From CAVTOO01 sp963736355 (GTDB lineage: Bacteria; Pseudomonadota; Alphaproteobacteria; Rhizobiales; Xanthobacteraceae), in assembly GCA_963736355.1 (NCBI GenBank), contig CAVTOO010000002.1, forward strand, positions 124,001 through 188,000: a DNA stretch of 64,000 bases, written 5' to 3'. A model generated the notes under the pieces. The model was given only the letters and a program-made list of their open reading frames with translations, had not been told where the DNA came from and did no database searches. Below are positions 53,212 through 62,134 of the stretch, in pieces. The stretch's first letter is position 1. Every line of letters starts with the position of its first letter. The translations under genes and the position numbers were made by a program.

Positions 53212-54014
53212 TTGCCGGTGAATTTTGGCTCGCGCTTATCCATAAAGGCGCGGCGGCCTTCGGCATAATCGGCGCTGGAAAAACAATCGTCGGTCATCTG
53301 CTGCATGCGCGCGACATCGCGGTCGGCGGGATCGCGCAGCGCTTGCGCCACGAAATATTTGCTGGCGCGCATCGACAGCGGCGCGTTGACGCCCATGGTC
53401 GCGGCGAGATCGTGGACGGTCTTCTCAAGCGCGTCCGGCCCGACCACCTGATCGGCAAGGCCGATGCGCAGCGCCTCCGCCGCATCGATGCGCCGCCCGG
53501 TATAGAGCATCAGCCGCGCCTGCGACGGGCCGATCAGCGCGATGAGATTGCGGATGGCCTCGAACGCATAGGCAATGCCCATGCGGGCGGCCGGAATGCC
53601 GAACTGACTGTCTGACGACACGATGCGGAAATCGGCGAGCATGGCGATGGCGAGACCACCGCCCAGACAATAGCCGCGGATCATCGCGATCACCGGCTTC
53701 GGGAAGTTGGTCAGCCGCGCGCGGCCGGGTTCGGTGATCTTGTGATATTGCTTCTGCGCATCGGCATCGGAGCGCAATTTCTCGAACTGGCTGATGTCGG
53801 CGCCCGAGACAAACGCCTTGTCGCCTGCGCCGGTGAGCACGACGACGCGCACCGCGGGATCGTTTTCCCATTCGGCGAGAATGTCGGCGACGCCCGACCA
53901 CATTTCGGCGGAGATGGCGTTGCGTTTCTCGGGCTGATTGAAGGTGATGATGCCCGAAACACCGCGCACCTCGGCGAGAATCTTGCCGTCGGCAAGCTTT
54001 CGAACGGAACTCAC
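53208..54014 (-). CDS. Enoyl-CoA hydratase/isomerase family protein
   Basis: 268-residue crotonase-fold enzyme. Oxyanion-hole segments FVSGADISQF and IRGYCLGGGLAIAMLAD are complete, with the catalytic-position ARMGIAYAFEAI. Acts in acyl-CoA catabolism. Start is GTG 54014; ATG 54018, right after the CoA-transferase stop, would need one base removed (giving MSESVRKLADGK) and could be the true start. Middle gene of a three-gene unit. Confidence 0.9.
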   Translation of the reverse strand: MSSVRKLADGKILAEVRGVSGIITFNQPEKRNAISAEMWSGVADILAEWENDPAVRVVVLTGAGDKAFVSGADISQFEKLRSDADAQKQYHKITEPGRARLTNFPKPVIAMIRGYCLGGGLAIAMLADFRIVSSDSQFGIPAARMGIAYAFEAIRNLIALIGPSQARLMLYTGRRIDAAEALRIGLADQVVGPDALEKTVHDLAATMGVNAPLSMRASKYFVAQALRDPADRDVARMQQMTDDCFSSADYAEGRRAFMDKREPKFTGK

Positions 54015-54018
54015 TCAT

Positions 54019-55227
54019 TCAGATTACCTTCTTTTCACGAAATCCGGCGATGTCCTGCGCAGAGTATCCGAGCGAGGTCAATATCTCGTCGGTGTGTGCG
54101 CCGAAATCGGCGGTGGCGTGACGCACGCCCTTGTCGAGGCCGCTGAAATTCAGCGGATTGTTGACCAGCTCGATGTCGCCCAGCCGCGGATGATGCGCGG
54201 GCGTCGCCATCTTCAGATGCTGGACCTGCGGATCCCCGAACACCTTGTCGATGGTGTAGATCGGACCGGACGGCACGCCTGCGGCCTCCAGCACTTCGAC
54301 CCAATGCGCCATCGGCTTTTGCTTCGTCACCTCGGCGATCGCCGCGTTGATGTCGTGACGGTTGGCGCTGCGCAGCGGCAGCGTTTTCCATTCCGGATTG
54401 TCGAGCCAGTCCTTGCAATCGATCGCTTCGCAAAAGCGCTCCCAGATGCGCTGCGAGGCGGCGGCGATATTGAAATATCCGTCGCTTGCGGGAAATACGC
54501 CTTGCGGAATGCTGGTGGGATGATCGTTGCCGGCTTGCGGCGCGACTTCCTTCTTCATCAGCCAGCGCGTCGCCTGGAAATCGAGCATGAAGACCTGCGC
54601 CTCTAACAACGAGGTCGTCACCCAGCGGCCCTCGCCGGTGCGCGTGCGATCGAACAGCGCCATGGTGATGCCGAAGGCAAGAAGATTCCCGGCCGTGAGA
54701 TCCGACACCGGAATGCCCGCGCGCACCGGGCCCTGTCCCGGCAGGCCCGTGATCGACATCAGCCCGCTCATGCCCTGCGCGACCTGATCGACACCGGCGC
54801 GCACCGCGTAAGGTCCGCTCTGCCCGAAACCTGAGATGCTGCCGTAGATGATACGCGGATTGATCTTGCGCAAATCGTCATAGTTGATGCGCAGGCGATC
54901 CTTGACCTGCACGCGCATGTTCTCGACAACGACATCGGCGGTCGCCACCAGACGCAGGAACGCCGCGTGCCCTTCGGCGGATTTGAGATCGAGCTGCATC
55001 ATGCGCTTGTTGCGATGCAGATTTTGAAAATCGAAACCGTCGCGCGCGCCGGTGACGTCCGTTCCGCTCGGCTGCGGCGGCTCGATGCGGATGACGTCCG
55101 CGCCCCAGTCAGCAAGGTGACGGACACAGGTCGGCCCCGCGCGCGCCAACGTCAAATCGAGCACCACGATGCCGGAGAGCGGCAGATTTGCGCCGCCTGC
55201 ATGGTCTGATTTCGCCTGATCCGACAT
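54019..55227 (-). CDS. CaiB/BaiF (class III) CoA-transferase
   Basis: 402-residue family III CoA-transferase that moves CoA between carboxylic acids. Typical LSGIVVLDLTLARAGPTCVRHLADWGAD opening (shown for position about residues 17-44), LDLKSAEGHAAFLRL and the GFGQSGPYAVRAGVDQVAQG region; the acceptor Asp is expected near residue 170. First gene of the unit with hydratase and thioesterase. Acid substrate unknown. Confidence 0.92.
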   Translation of the reverse strand: MSDQAKSDHAGGANLPLSGIVVLDLTLARAGPTCVRHLADWGADVIRIEPPQPSGTDVTGARDGFDFQNLHRNKRMMQLDLKSAEGHAAFLRLVATADVVVENMRVQVKDRLRINYDDLRKINPRIIYGSISGFGQSGPYAVRAGVDQVAQGMSGLMSITGLPGQGPVRAGIPVSDLTAGNLLAFGITMALFDRTRTGEGRWVTTSLLEAQVFMLDFQATRWLMKKEVAPQAGNDHPTSIPQGVFPASDGYFNIAAASQRIWERFCEAIDCKDWLDNPEWKTLPLRSANRHDINAAIAEVTKQKPMAHWVEVLEAAGVPSGPIYTIDKVFGDPQVQHLKMATPAHHPRLGDIELVNNPLNFSGLDKGVRHATADFGAHTDEILTSLGYSAQDIAGFREKKVI

Positions 55228-55368
55228 CGGAACTCCCTGATGCGCAATGCTTGCCCGTTCCGGGGCGCGGGTTCAATGCCTGAAACGGAGGCCACCATTC
55301 CCGCGCGGCATGGCCGGTTTCGGCCCGGAAGGGCGGCCTCATTAGGCCACACTTAACGGCTATGCGGC

Positions 55369-56019
55369 ATGGTCGGCGCCGGAGCCCTGACGAGCCTGAA
55401 TGTGCGTGCAATTCTGATAATCATCCTGGTGATTGGAGCCGGCATCGCGGCAGCCGGCGCCTATGTCATGGGCCTGACACCGCATCTGGCTCCAGCCCAG
55501 ACGGTCGATGCACAGCCCGAGGCGGCGCCCGTGCGTGCAGCCTTTCCCGTCAGCAACGCGATCGGAAAGTCCGACCGCATGGCGCGTGATCTGTCGCTGC
55601 CCTTCGCGCCGTCATCGACATTCGAGCCGCTCGGCAGCCATATTTCGCGTGGCGTCGCGGAGACTGCACGCACCGTGTTGCTCGTGCCGCCGCAATGGCG
55701 GCAGGCGCTCGCGCGCGCTGAGAAGCCGACCAACATCCTCCTCAACGAAGCGCAGATCACGAGCATTCGCGAGCGGCTCCAGCTCAATGCCGAGCAGCAA
55801 CGACTGTGGCCGGATGCCGAGAACGCGCTGCGCCAGCTCGTGACGCAACTTTATCGCGCGCAGAAAAGCCGTAACGCAAGCGCGCCCGACGATGCGGAAA
55901 TCGCCAACATCAAGGCGAAGGCCGCGCCCTTCCTCGCCTCGCTGACCAACAGGCAGCGCAACGACATCCGCCTGCTTGCCGGCATCGCCGGCATCGATAC
56001 CGCCATGCTCGGAATGTGA
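55369..56019 (+). CDS. Membrane-anchored periplasmic protein with Spy-like C-terminus
   Basis: 216 residues: one N-terminal helix (about 13-33), a Pro/Ala linker, and a helical C-terminal part with NEAQITSIRERLQLNAEQQRLWP, which resembles LTXXQ/Spy proteins. Function unknown; seen in Bradyrhizobium relatives. ATG 55369. Stands alone. Confidence 0.75.
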   Translation: MVGAGALTSLNVRAILIIILVIGAGIAAAGAYVMGLTPHLAPAQTVDAQPEAAPVRAAFPVSNAIGKSDRMARDLSLPFAPSSTFEPLGSHISRGVAETARTVLLVPPQWRQALARAEKPTNILLNEAQITSIRERLQLNAEQQRLWPDAENALRQLVTQLYRAQKSRNASAPDDAEIANIKAKAAPFLASLTNRQRNDIRLLAGIAGIDTAMLGM

Positions 56020-56159
56020 CGCGAGGCGCAATGCGTGGCCATAATGGGCTGGTCCGTCTCAGGTAAATGATGTAAGCGTCGCGCAGGTTTTCTGCGGTCG
56101 ACTTCACTCGAACCGGCCCCGTTTTCTTCCTTCATCCTCGATCACCGCGACGGCTTTCG

Positions 56160-57681
56160 ATGCTGTTCAATTCGCTTGAATTCATTTTCATCTTCCTGCC
56201 GATTGCCGTCTGCCTGCATTTCGTTGCCGCGCGCTTCAGCATTACCGCCGCGCTGGCGACGACAACCGTCACCTCACTGTTTTTCTATGCCTGGTGGAAG
56301 CCGCCCTTCGTCGTCCTGCCGCTGCTGTCCATCGTCATCAATTTCTGGCTGGCGCAGCAGATCGTCACCTCCGAGCGCGCCGTCGCGCGCAAGCTCGTCA
56401 TTGCCGGGGTCGTCGCCAACCTCGCCGTGCTCGGCTACTTCAAGTATTTCGACTTCATCATCTCGACCTTTGCGCAGCGCCCGGCGGCGGCGCCCAACGT
56501 ACCGCTCGCCTTGTCCTTCACGACTTTTGTGCAGATCGCCTTCCTCGTGGAGATCGCGCGCAACCCGATCCCGCTGCGGCTGCCGCCCTATGCGATGTTC
56601 GTGGCGTTCTTCCCGCATCTCATCGCCGGCCCTATCGTGCGCTGGAGCGAACTGGGCCCGCAACTCGCCGACAAACTGCGCTACCGGGTCAACTGGGACA
56701 ACATCGCGCTGGGACTGACGATCTTCTGCATCGGGCTCGGCAAGAAGGTGCTGTTCGCCGACAAGCTCGCGATCCACATCGCGCCGGTGTTCGATGCCGC
56801 AGCCGCGGGCATTCCCGTCACGCCGTTCGCCGCGTGGATGGCCTCAACCGCCTATTCGCTGCAGCTCTACTTCGATTTCTCCGGCTATTCCGACATGGCG
56901 ATCGGCCTCGGGCTTCTGTTCAACCTGCGCCTGCCGATGAATTTCGCCGCGCCGTTCCGTGCGACCTCCATTATCGATCTATGGCGGCGCTGGCACATCA
57001 CGCTGTCGCGCTTCCTGCGCGACTTTGTCTATGTGCCGCTCGGCGGTAATTCCGGCGGTCCCGCGCGACGCACGATCAATCTGCTGGCGACCATGACGCT
57101 CGGCGGCCTGTGGCACGGCGCCAACTGGACCTTCATCGCATGGGGCGCGTTTCACGGCGTGCTGCTCGGGCTCAACCATCTGTGGCGAGCGCTGCGCGGC
57201 AAACGCAAACCGACGCGCGCCGGGCAATTGATCGGCTGGTTCCTCACCTTTACGGCCTTCGTCATCGGTATGACGTTCTTCCGCGCGCCGGATATCCATA
57301 CGGCAGGCCGCATGCTGGAGGCGATGGCCGGTCTGCAAGCCGCGCCGGGTAATATCCCGCTCGGTGCTGAGCTACGATTTCGGCATTCTCGACAGCGGCT
57401 ATGTCAGCGAAGCCTTCGTGCGCCAATGGCTCGGCTCGCACTGGACCCTCGTCGGCACCGGCATCACGCTGGCGATTCTCGCCGCCGCACTGGTGCTGCC
57501 CGACACGATGGAATTCGTCGATTACCGCGAGGGCGAGCCGCATACCGACTGGCGCCGGACGTGGTGGTTCCTGCCCAAATGGTCGCAATCGCCGCTCTGG
57601 GCAGTGGCGCTGCTGGCCCTGTTCGTGGCAATTTTCATGAACCTCGGCAGCTTCAGTGAATTCCTCTACTATCAGTTCTAG
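56160..57681 (+). CDS. MBOAT-family O-acyltransferase (AlgI/DltB-like), frameshifted
   Basis: About 506-residue multi-helix acyltransferase that passes acetyl groups across the membrane to a polysaccharide or other polymer. Key histidines lie in GLWHGANWTF and WGAFHG; YFDFSGYSDMAIGLG and LWRRWHITLSRFLRDFVY are family blocks. Near 57360-57365 one extra base diverts the frame; the true C-terminus continues VLSYDFGILDSGY...FSEFLYYQF and stops at 57681. The next gene is its likely periplasmic partner. Confidence 0.92.
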
Positions 57682-57687
57682 GATCCT

Positions 57688-58722
57688 ATGAGCGCGCGGC
57701 GTTATTCCTTCATCGTGATCATCGGCGCGGCGGCTCTGTTCGCCTCGACGGTGCTTGCCAACGTTGTCATCGATCCGGAACGCGTGTTCGGGCTCGGCGT
57801 GTTTCCGCCGACGCCGAACGCCAACGAACGCAACCGCAAACTTGAGATCTACAAGGGCACCACAGACAACATCGACGCGCTGATGTTCTCGTCCTCGCGC
57901 GGCAATTTTTTCGATTTCGGCACGCTGCCGCAGAAGATGGGCGCGTCGAACCTGATGAGCCTGTCGGTGTCCTACGGCATGATCACCGATCACCTGCCGA
58001 TCATGCAGTACATCCTGCGCGACAAGGCCGCGCGCGGACAGCGCATCAAATCCGTGCTGCTGCTGCTCGATGCGGATTTCTTCGGCAAGCCGCCATGGAC
58101 CAATTCCAACATCAACAGTTTCCTGCCGCCGGAGTTAAGCGGCGAGCCGCCGCAACGCTACTGGTGGCGCTACTTGACGGTGTTTCAGTTCCGGCTGTGG
58201 CGCGATGTCATCCGGCATGCGCGCGCAACGCCTCCGGCACCCGCGCCAATGCCGGCCGCAGCGCCGCCCCCCGCTCCGGTGCAAGCCTCAACGCCTGCCG
58301 TCGCCGACGCCGCACGCGACAACGCACCGTTGCCGCTGACGCCGCCGCGCCTGTCGAATTACCGGCGGTCGTTCAATTCGACGCGGCCCGACCTTGAACG
58401 GCAGTTGATGCAATTCGAAAAGTTCGCGGCGTTGTGTCGTGAACATAACGTGCAGCTCACCGTCGTGATCACGCCCATGATCCGCGAGAACCTTGAACAG
58501 CACGAGCCGGGCGTGATCGAAGGCATCGTTGAGCGGCTCAGCCGCTCGGCGCCGGTCTGGGACTTCACATCCTCTCCGATCGCGAACCAGCGCGGCTATT
58601 GGGAAGATTTTTCGCATTTCGGCCACCGCGCGGCGGCAATGATTATCGACCGCACCTATGGCGGGCAGAATCCGATGCCGGGTTACGGCACGCTCAAGGG
58701 CGCTCCGGCGTCCAGCCGATAG
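57688..58722 (+). CDS. SGNH/AlgX-DltD-like partner of the MBOAT acyltransferase
   Basis: 344-residue protein with one N-terminal helix and a periplasmic domain. MFSSSRG (Ser nucleophile position) and a C-terminal DFSHFGHRAA (Asp-x-x-His) match the SGNH arrangement seen in AlgX, AlgJ and DltD. A Pro/Ala-rich stretch of about 35 residues (about 180-215) interrupts the domain. It begins seven bases after the MBOAT stop. Probably completes transfer of the acetyl group to an exported glycan (inferred). Confidence 0.8.
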   Translation: MSARRYSFIVIIGAAALFASTVLANVVIDPERVFGLGVFPPTPNANERNRKLEIYKGTTDNIDALMFSSSRGNFFDFGTLPQKMGASNLMSLSVSYGMITDHLPIMQYILRDKAARGQRIKSVLLLLDADFFGKPPWTNSNINSFLPPELSGEPPQRYWWRYLTVFQFRLWRDVIRHARATPPAPAPMPAAAPPPAPVQASTPAVADAARDNAPLPLTPPRLSNYRRSFNSTRPDLERQLMQFEKFAALCREHNVQLTVVITPMIRENLEQHEPGVIEGIVERLSRSAPVWDFTSSPIANQRGYWEDFSHFGHRAAAMIIDRTYGGQNPMPGYGTLKGAPASSR

Positions 58723-59566
58723 ACATCAGCTTCGCAGGATCGACGACCAGCGGCTGGCCGAGTCTTTCCCACAGCGCACCCTTGCCGATGGCGATCAGCG
58801 CCAACCGCAACAGCGCCGGCGGCACCGTAAAGAGATTTTCCGGCCGGCCGCGGCTTCGGCGAAGATCGGCAACGAGCCCGGCCACTGTCATGGCGTCGGG
58901 ATCGGCCACGACGAACGTTTCACTCATGGCCTTTGGATTGAACAGGACAGTGCGGACCGCCGCGTTGAAATTTTAAATCGACAAAGTCGCGCGGCGGCTT
59001 TGCAATCCTTTGAGCGGCAACGGCAGCGGCAATGCCGCGAAGCGCTCGAGGATCGCGAGGTTTCCCTTCGCGCCGGGCCCGCCGATCACGACCGGACGCA
59101 AAATCGAAAACGGAACGCCCGTCTGCCGGATCGCAGCTTCGGCCGCGAGCTTGGCTTCACCATAAGCGCCTGCGGGGCGCGGCGGATCGGCTTCTGTTAC
59201 GACATGCGACGCACTTGCCGCTGTCTGCGCGGCGATCGACGAGACGAAAACAAAATGTCGAACACCGGCACGCGCGGCCGCCTGCGCGGCCTCGGCCGCG
59301 AGACGATGATTGACCTCGTCGTGCTCCTGCGCGGTTGCCGGACGGTGCGCCAGACCGGCAAGATGCACGACGCCGTCAATGCCATCGAGCACAGCGCCCC
59401 AGTCATTGGACGAGACAGGATAACGGACGGTCGTGATGGCAGGCTCTGCGAAGTGAAGCGCCGCATCGCGGCTCGCCGCGCGCACTTCGAAACCCGCGCG
59501 CGCCAGATATGGCGCGAGATGGCGGCCGGCAAAGCCGCTTGCCCCGGTGATGAGAATTCGCGCCAT
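58694..59566 (-). pseudogene. NAD-dependent epimerase/dehydratase with in-frame stop
   Basis: Extended short-chain dehydrogenase (nucleotide-sugar epimerase type), 290 residues if read through. NAD loop ILITGASGFAGRHLAP, catalytic Tyr-x3-Lys in AYGEAKLAAE and ILRPVVIGGPGAKGNL are intact. A TAA at 58973-58975 interrupts the same frame in front of NFNAAVRTVLFNPKAMSETF, where relatives have Asp or Glu; GAA to TAA is one change. The 3' end overlaps the convergent SGNH gene by 29 bases. Either a decaying gene or a sequence error. Confidence 0.82.
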
Positions 59567-59642
59567 CGACAGCCCTTTGAACGGACTAACGTCCACTCAA
59601 ACCCTATCACTCCCCGGCCGCGAAGGGCCAGTCAGACCGCGC

Positions 59643-60485
59643 TCAGCTCTCGCGACGCGTCAGGAACGCCAGACGCTCGAACAGATGCACGTCCTGCTCG
59701 TTCTTGAGCAACGCACCATGCAGCGGCGGAATGAGCTTGCGGGGATCGCGCTCGCGCAACGTCTCGGCGGTGATGTCTTCGCTCAGCAGAAGCTTCAGCC
59801 AATCGAGAAGCTCGGAGGTCGAAGGCTTTTTCTTCAGGCCCGGCACCTGACGGACTTCAAAGAAGATCCGCATCGCCTCTTCGACGAGGCGCTGCTTGAT
59901 GCCGGGGAAATGCACATCGACGATCTGCGCCATCGTCTCGGCGTCGGGAAACTTGATGTAGTGGAAGAAACAACGGCGCAGGAATGCGTCCGGCAGCTCC
60001 TTCTCGTTGTTCGACGTGATGATGACGATGGGGCGCTTCGCGGCCTTGATCGTCTCGCCGGTCTCATAAACATGGAATTCCATGCGATCGAGTTCGAGCA
60101 GGAGATCGTTTGGAAATTCGATGTCGGCCTTGTCGATCTCGTCGATCAGCAGCACCGGGCGCGTTGCATGCGTGAACGCGTCCCACAATTTTCCGCGCTT
60201 GATGTAGTTCGAAATCTCCGAGACGCGCGGATCGCCGAGCTGGCTGTCGCGCAGACGCGACACCGCATCATATTCGTAAAGACCCTGCTGCGCCTTGGTG
60301 GTGGATTTGATGTGCCAGGTCAGCAGCGTCGCACCGAGCGCCTTCGCCACTTCTTCGGCGAGAACCGTCTTGCCTGTGCCGGGCTCGCCCTTGATGAGCA
60401 GCGGGCGTTCCAGCACGATCGCGGCGTTGACCGCGATCTTGAGATCGTCGGCGGCGACGTAGTCCTTGGTACCGGTGAATTTCAT
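59643..60485 (-). CDS. MoxR-family AAA+ ATPase
   Basis: 280-residue MoxR ATPase (APE2220/CoxD-like group). Walker A KGEPGTGKTVLAEEVA, Walker B VLLIDEIDKAD, sensor 1 IIITSNNEKELP and sensor 2 region FLRRCFFHYI. Works with a VWA protein as a chaperone inserting metals or assembling enzymes. Its partner is encoded divergently 114 bases away. Confidence 0.94.
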   Translation of the reverse strand: MKFTGTKDYVAADDLKIAVNAAIVLERPLLIKGEPGTGKTVLAEEVAKALGATLLTWHIKSTTKAQQGLYEYDAVSRLRDSQLGDPRVSEISNYIKRGKLWDAFTHATRPVLLIDEIDKADIEFPNDLLLELDRMEFHVYETGETIKAAKRPIVIITSNNEKELPDAFLRRCFFHYIKFPDAETMAQIVDVHFPGIKQRLVEEAMRIFFEVRQVPGLKKKPSTSELLDWLKLLLSEDITAETLRERDPRKLIPPLHGALLKNEQDVHLFERLAFLTRRES

Positions 60486-60599
60486 CGAAGCTCTTCTGCA
60501 CTCTAGAAAGCCCAGCTGGGCGAGCGTCTATGGCATATCGGCCCTGCAGACGCAAAAAACCGGTCTTGACGGAACAACCGCCAGTGCCAAAGGTGGCGC

Positions 60600-61772
60600 A
60601 TGTTTTTGCAATTCTTCACATCGCTGCGCGACGCACAGATTCCGGTGACGTTGCGCGAATATCTGATGCTGATGGAGGCGCTCGACGCCGACCTGGCCGA
60701 GCAGTCGATCGACAATTTCTACCATCTCGCACGTGCCGCGCTGGTCAAGGACGAGCGCAATTACGACAAGTTCGATCGCGTGTTCGGCTCGGTCTTCAAG
60801 GGGCTCGAGAACCTGCTGCAGGCGATGGAACAGGCCGAGATCCCGGCCGAATGGCTGAAAAAACTCGCCGAAAAATACCTGAGCGAGGAAGAGAAAAAGC
60901 AGATCGAGGCCATGGGCTGGGACAAGCTCATGGAGACGTTGCGCGAGCGCCTGAAGGAACAGAAGGGCCGCCATCAGGGCGGCAACAAATGGATCGGGAC
61001 CGCCGGCACCTCACCTTTCGGCGCCTATGGCTACCACCCCGAAGGCATCCGCATCGGCCAGGACGGCAACCGCAACAACCGTGCCGTGAAGGTGTGGGAC
61101 AAGCGCGAGTTCAAGGACCTCGACGGCAATGTCGAACTCGGCGTGCGCAATATCAAGGTAGCGCTGCGGCGCCTGCGCAAATTCGCGCGCACCGGCGCGC
61201 CCGACGAGCTTGATCTCGACACGACGATTCGCGAAACCGCCAATCACGGCTATCTCGATGTGCACATGCGGCCCGAACGCCGCAACGCTGTGAAAGTCCT
61301 GCTGTTCTTCGACGTCGGCGGCTCGATGGACATGCATATCGCAGGCGTCGAAGAACTGTTCTCGGCCGCGCGTGCCGAGTTCAAGCACATGGAGTATTTC
61401 TACTTCCACAACTGTCTTTACGAGAGCGTATGGACCGACAATCGCCGCCGCGCGACCGAGCGGACGCCGACCTGGGACATCCTCCATAAATTTCCGCACG
61501 ACTATAAGATCGTCTTTGTCGGCGATGCGCTGATGTCGCCCTACGAGATCGCCATTCCGCGCGGCTCGGTCGAGCATGACAACGAGGAAGCGGGCCATGT
61601 CTGGATGGAGCGCGTGCTGCGCACCTATCCGCACGCGGTCTGGCTCAATCCGGTCGAGCAGCGCTACTGGTACGCCGAGTCCATCGGCATGGTCCGCAAG
61701 ATGATGGGAAACCGCATGTTTCCGCTGACGCTGGACGGCCTGGAAGGCGCCATGCGGGAATTGACCCGGTAA
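60600..61772 (+). CDS. CoxE-like VWA-domain protein
   Basis: 390-residue protein with a C-terminal VWA domain of the CoxE type. The MIDAS-like motif is FFDVGGSMDMH, with Gly in place of the usual first Ser, as is common in this family. Helical N-terminus (LREYLMLMEALDADLAEQ). Partner of the divergent MoxR ATPase. No carbon-monoxide dehydrogenase genes lie nearby, so the client is unknown. Confidence 0.92.
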   Translation: MFLQFFTSLRDAQIPVTLREYLMLMEALDADLAEQSIDNFYHLARAALVKDERNYDKFDRVFGSVFKGLENLLQAMEQAEIPAEWLKKLAEKYLSEEEKKQIEAMGWDKLMETLRERLKEQKGRHQGGNKWIGTAGTSPFGAYGYHPEGIRIGQDGNRNNRAVKVWDKREFKDLDGNVELGVRNIKVALRRLRKFARTGAPDELDLDTTIRETANHGYLDVHMRPERRNAVKVLLFFDVGGSMDMHIAGVEELFSAARAEFKHMEYFYFHNCLYESVWTDNRRRATERTPTWDILHKFPHDYKIVFVGDALMSPYEIAIPRGSVEHDNEEAGHVWMERVLRTYPHAVWLNPVEQRYWYAESIGMVRKMMGNRMFPLTLDGLEGAMRELTR

Positions 61773-62134
61773 TCGCAGAATTCGGGACCCCTCCGACCCG
61801 ATTCCCGGACGCCGGGCAGCCCCGACCACCCCCGCGCGCAGGTCCGGACGCAGCCTCAATCCGGTCGGCTGGAAGACAGGTGAAATCCCTGCGCCACAGA
61901 CTTTTCTGCCGCTTGTGTGTTAGAAAAAAATTTGGCAATGTCGGTGGTTAGGACAGTAATGCTGTCCCAAATCGCGGCAAAATCGCCCGAACAGACGCAG
62001 TTTTGCAGGCTCTGAGGCCAAGCGGGACCGCGAACGGGAGACTGCCGGTTGCGTGGGGCACTTGGCGCTCCGCAAAATCGGGCTGCCTCAGGACTTTAAT
62101 ATTCAACGACGGTTTCGAGTTTCGGGGACGAGAC
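61773..62134. promoter_or_regulatory. gltB upstream region with a palindrome
   Basis: 362 non-coding bases. At 61951-61967 there is GGACAG-TAATG-CTGTCC, flanked by TTA/CAA; it resembles Rrf2/IscR-type or other dimer operators and is about 170 bases before the gltB start. An A-rich run (61923-61930) lies just before. GltB carries an iron-sulfur cluster, so an iron or nitrogen regulator is possible (inferred). I see nothing else here. Confidence 0.4.
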
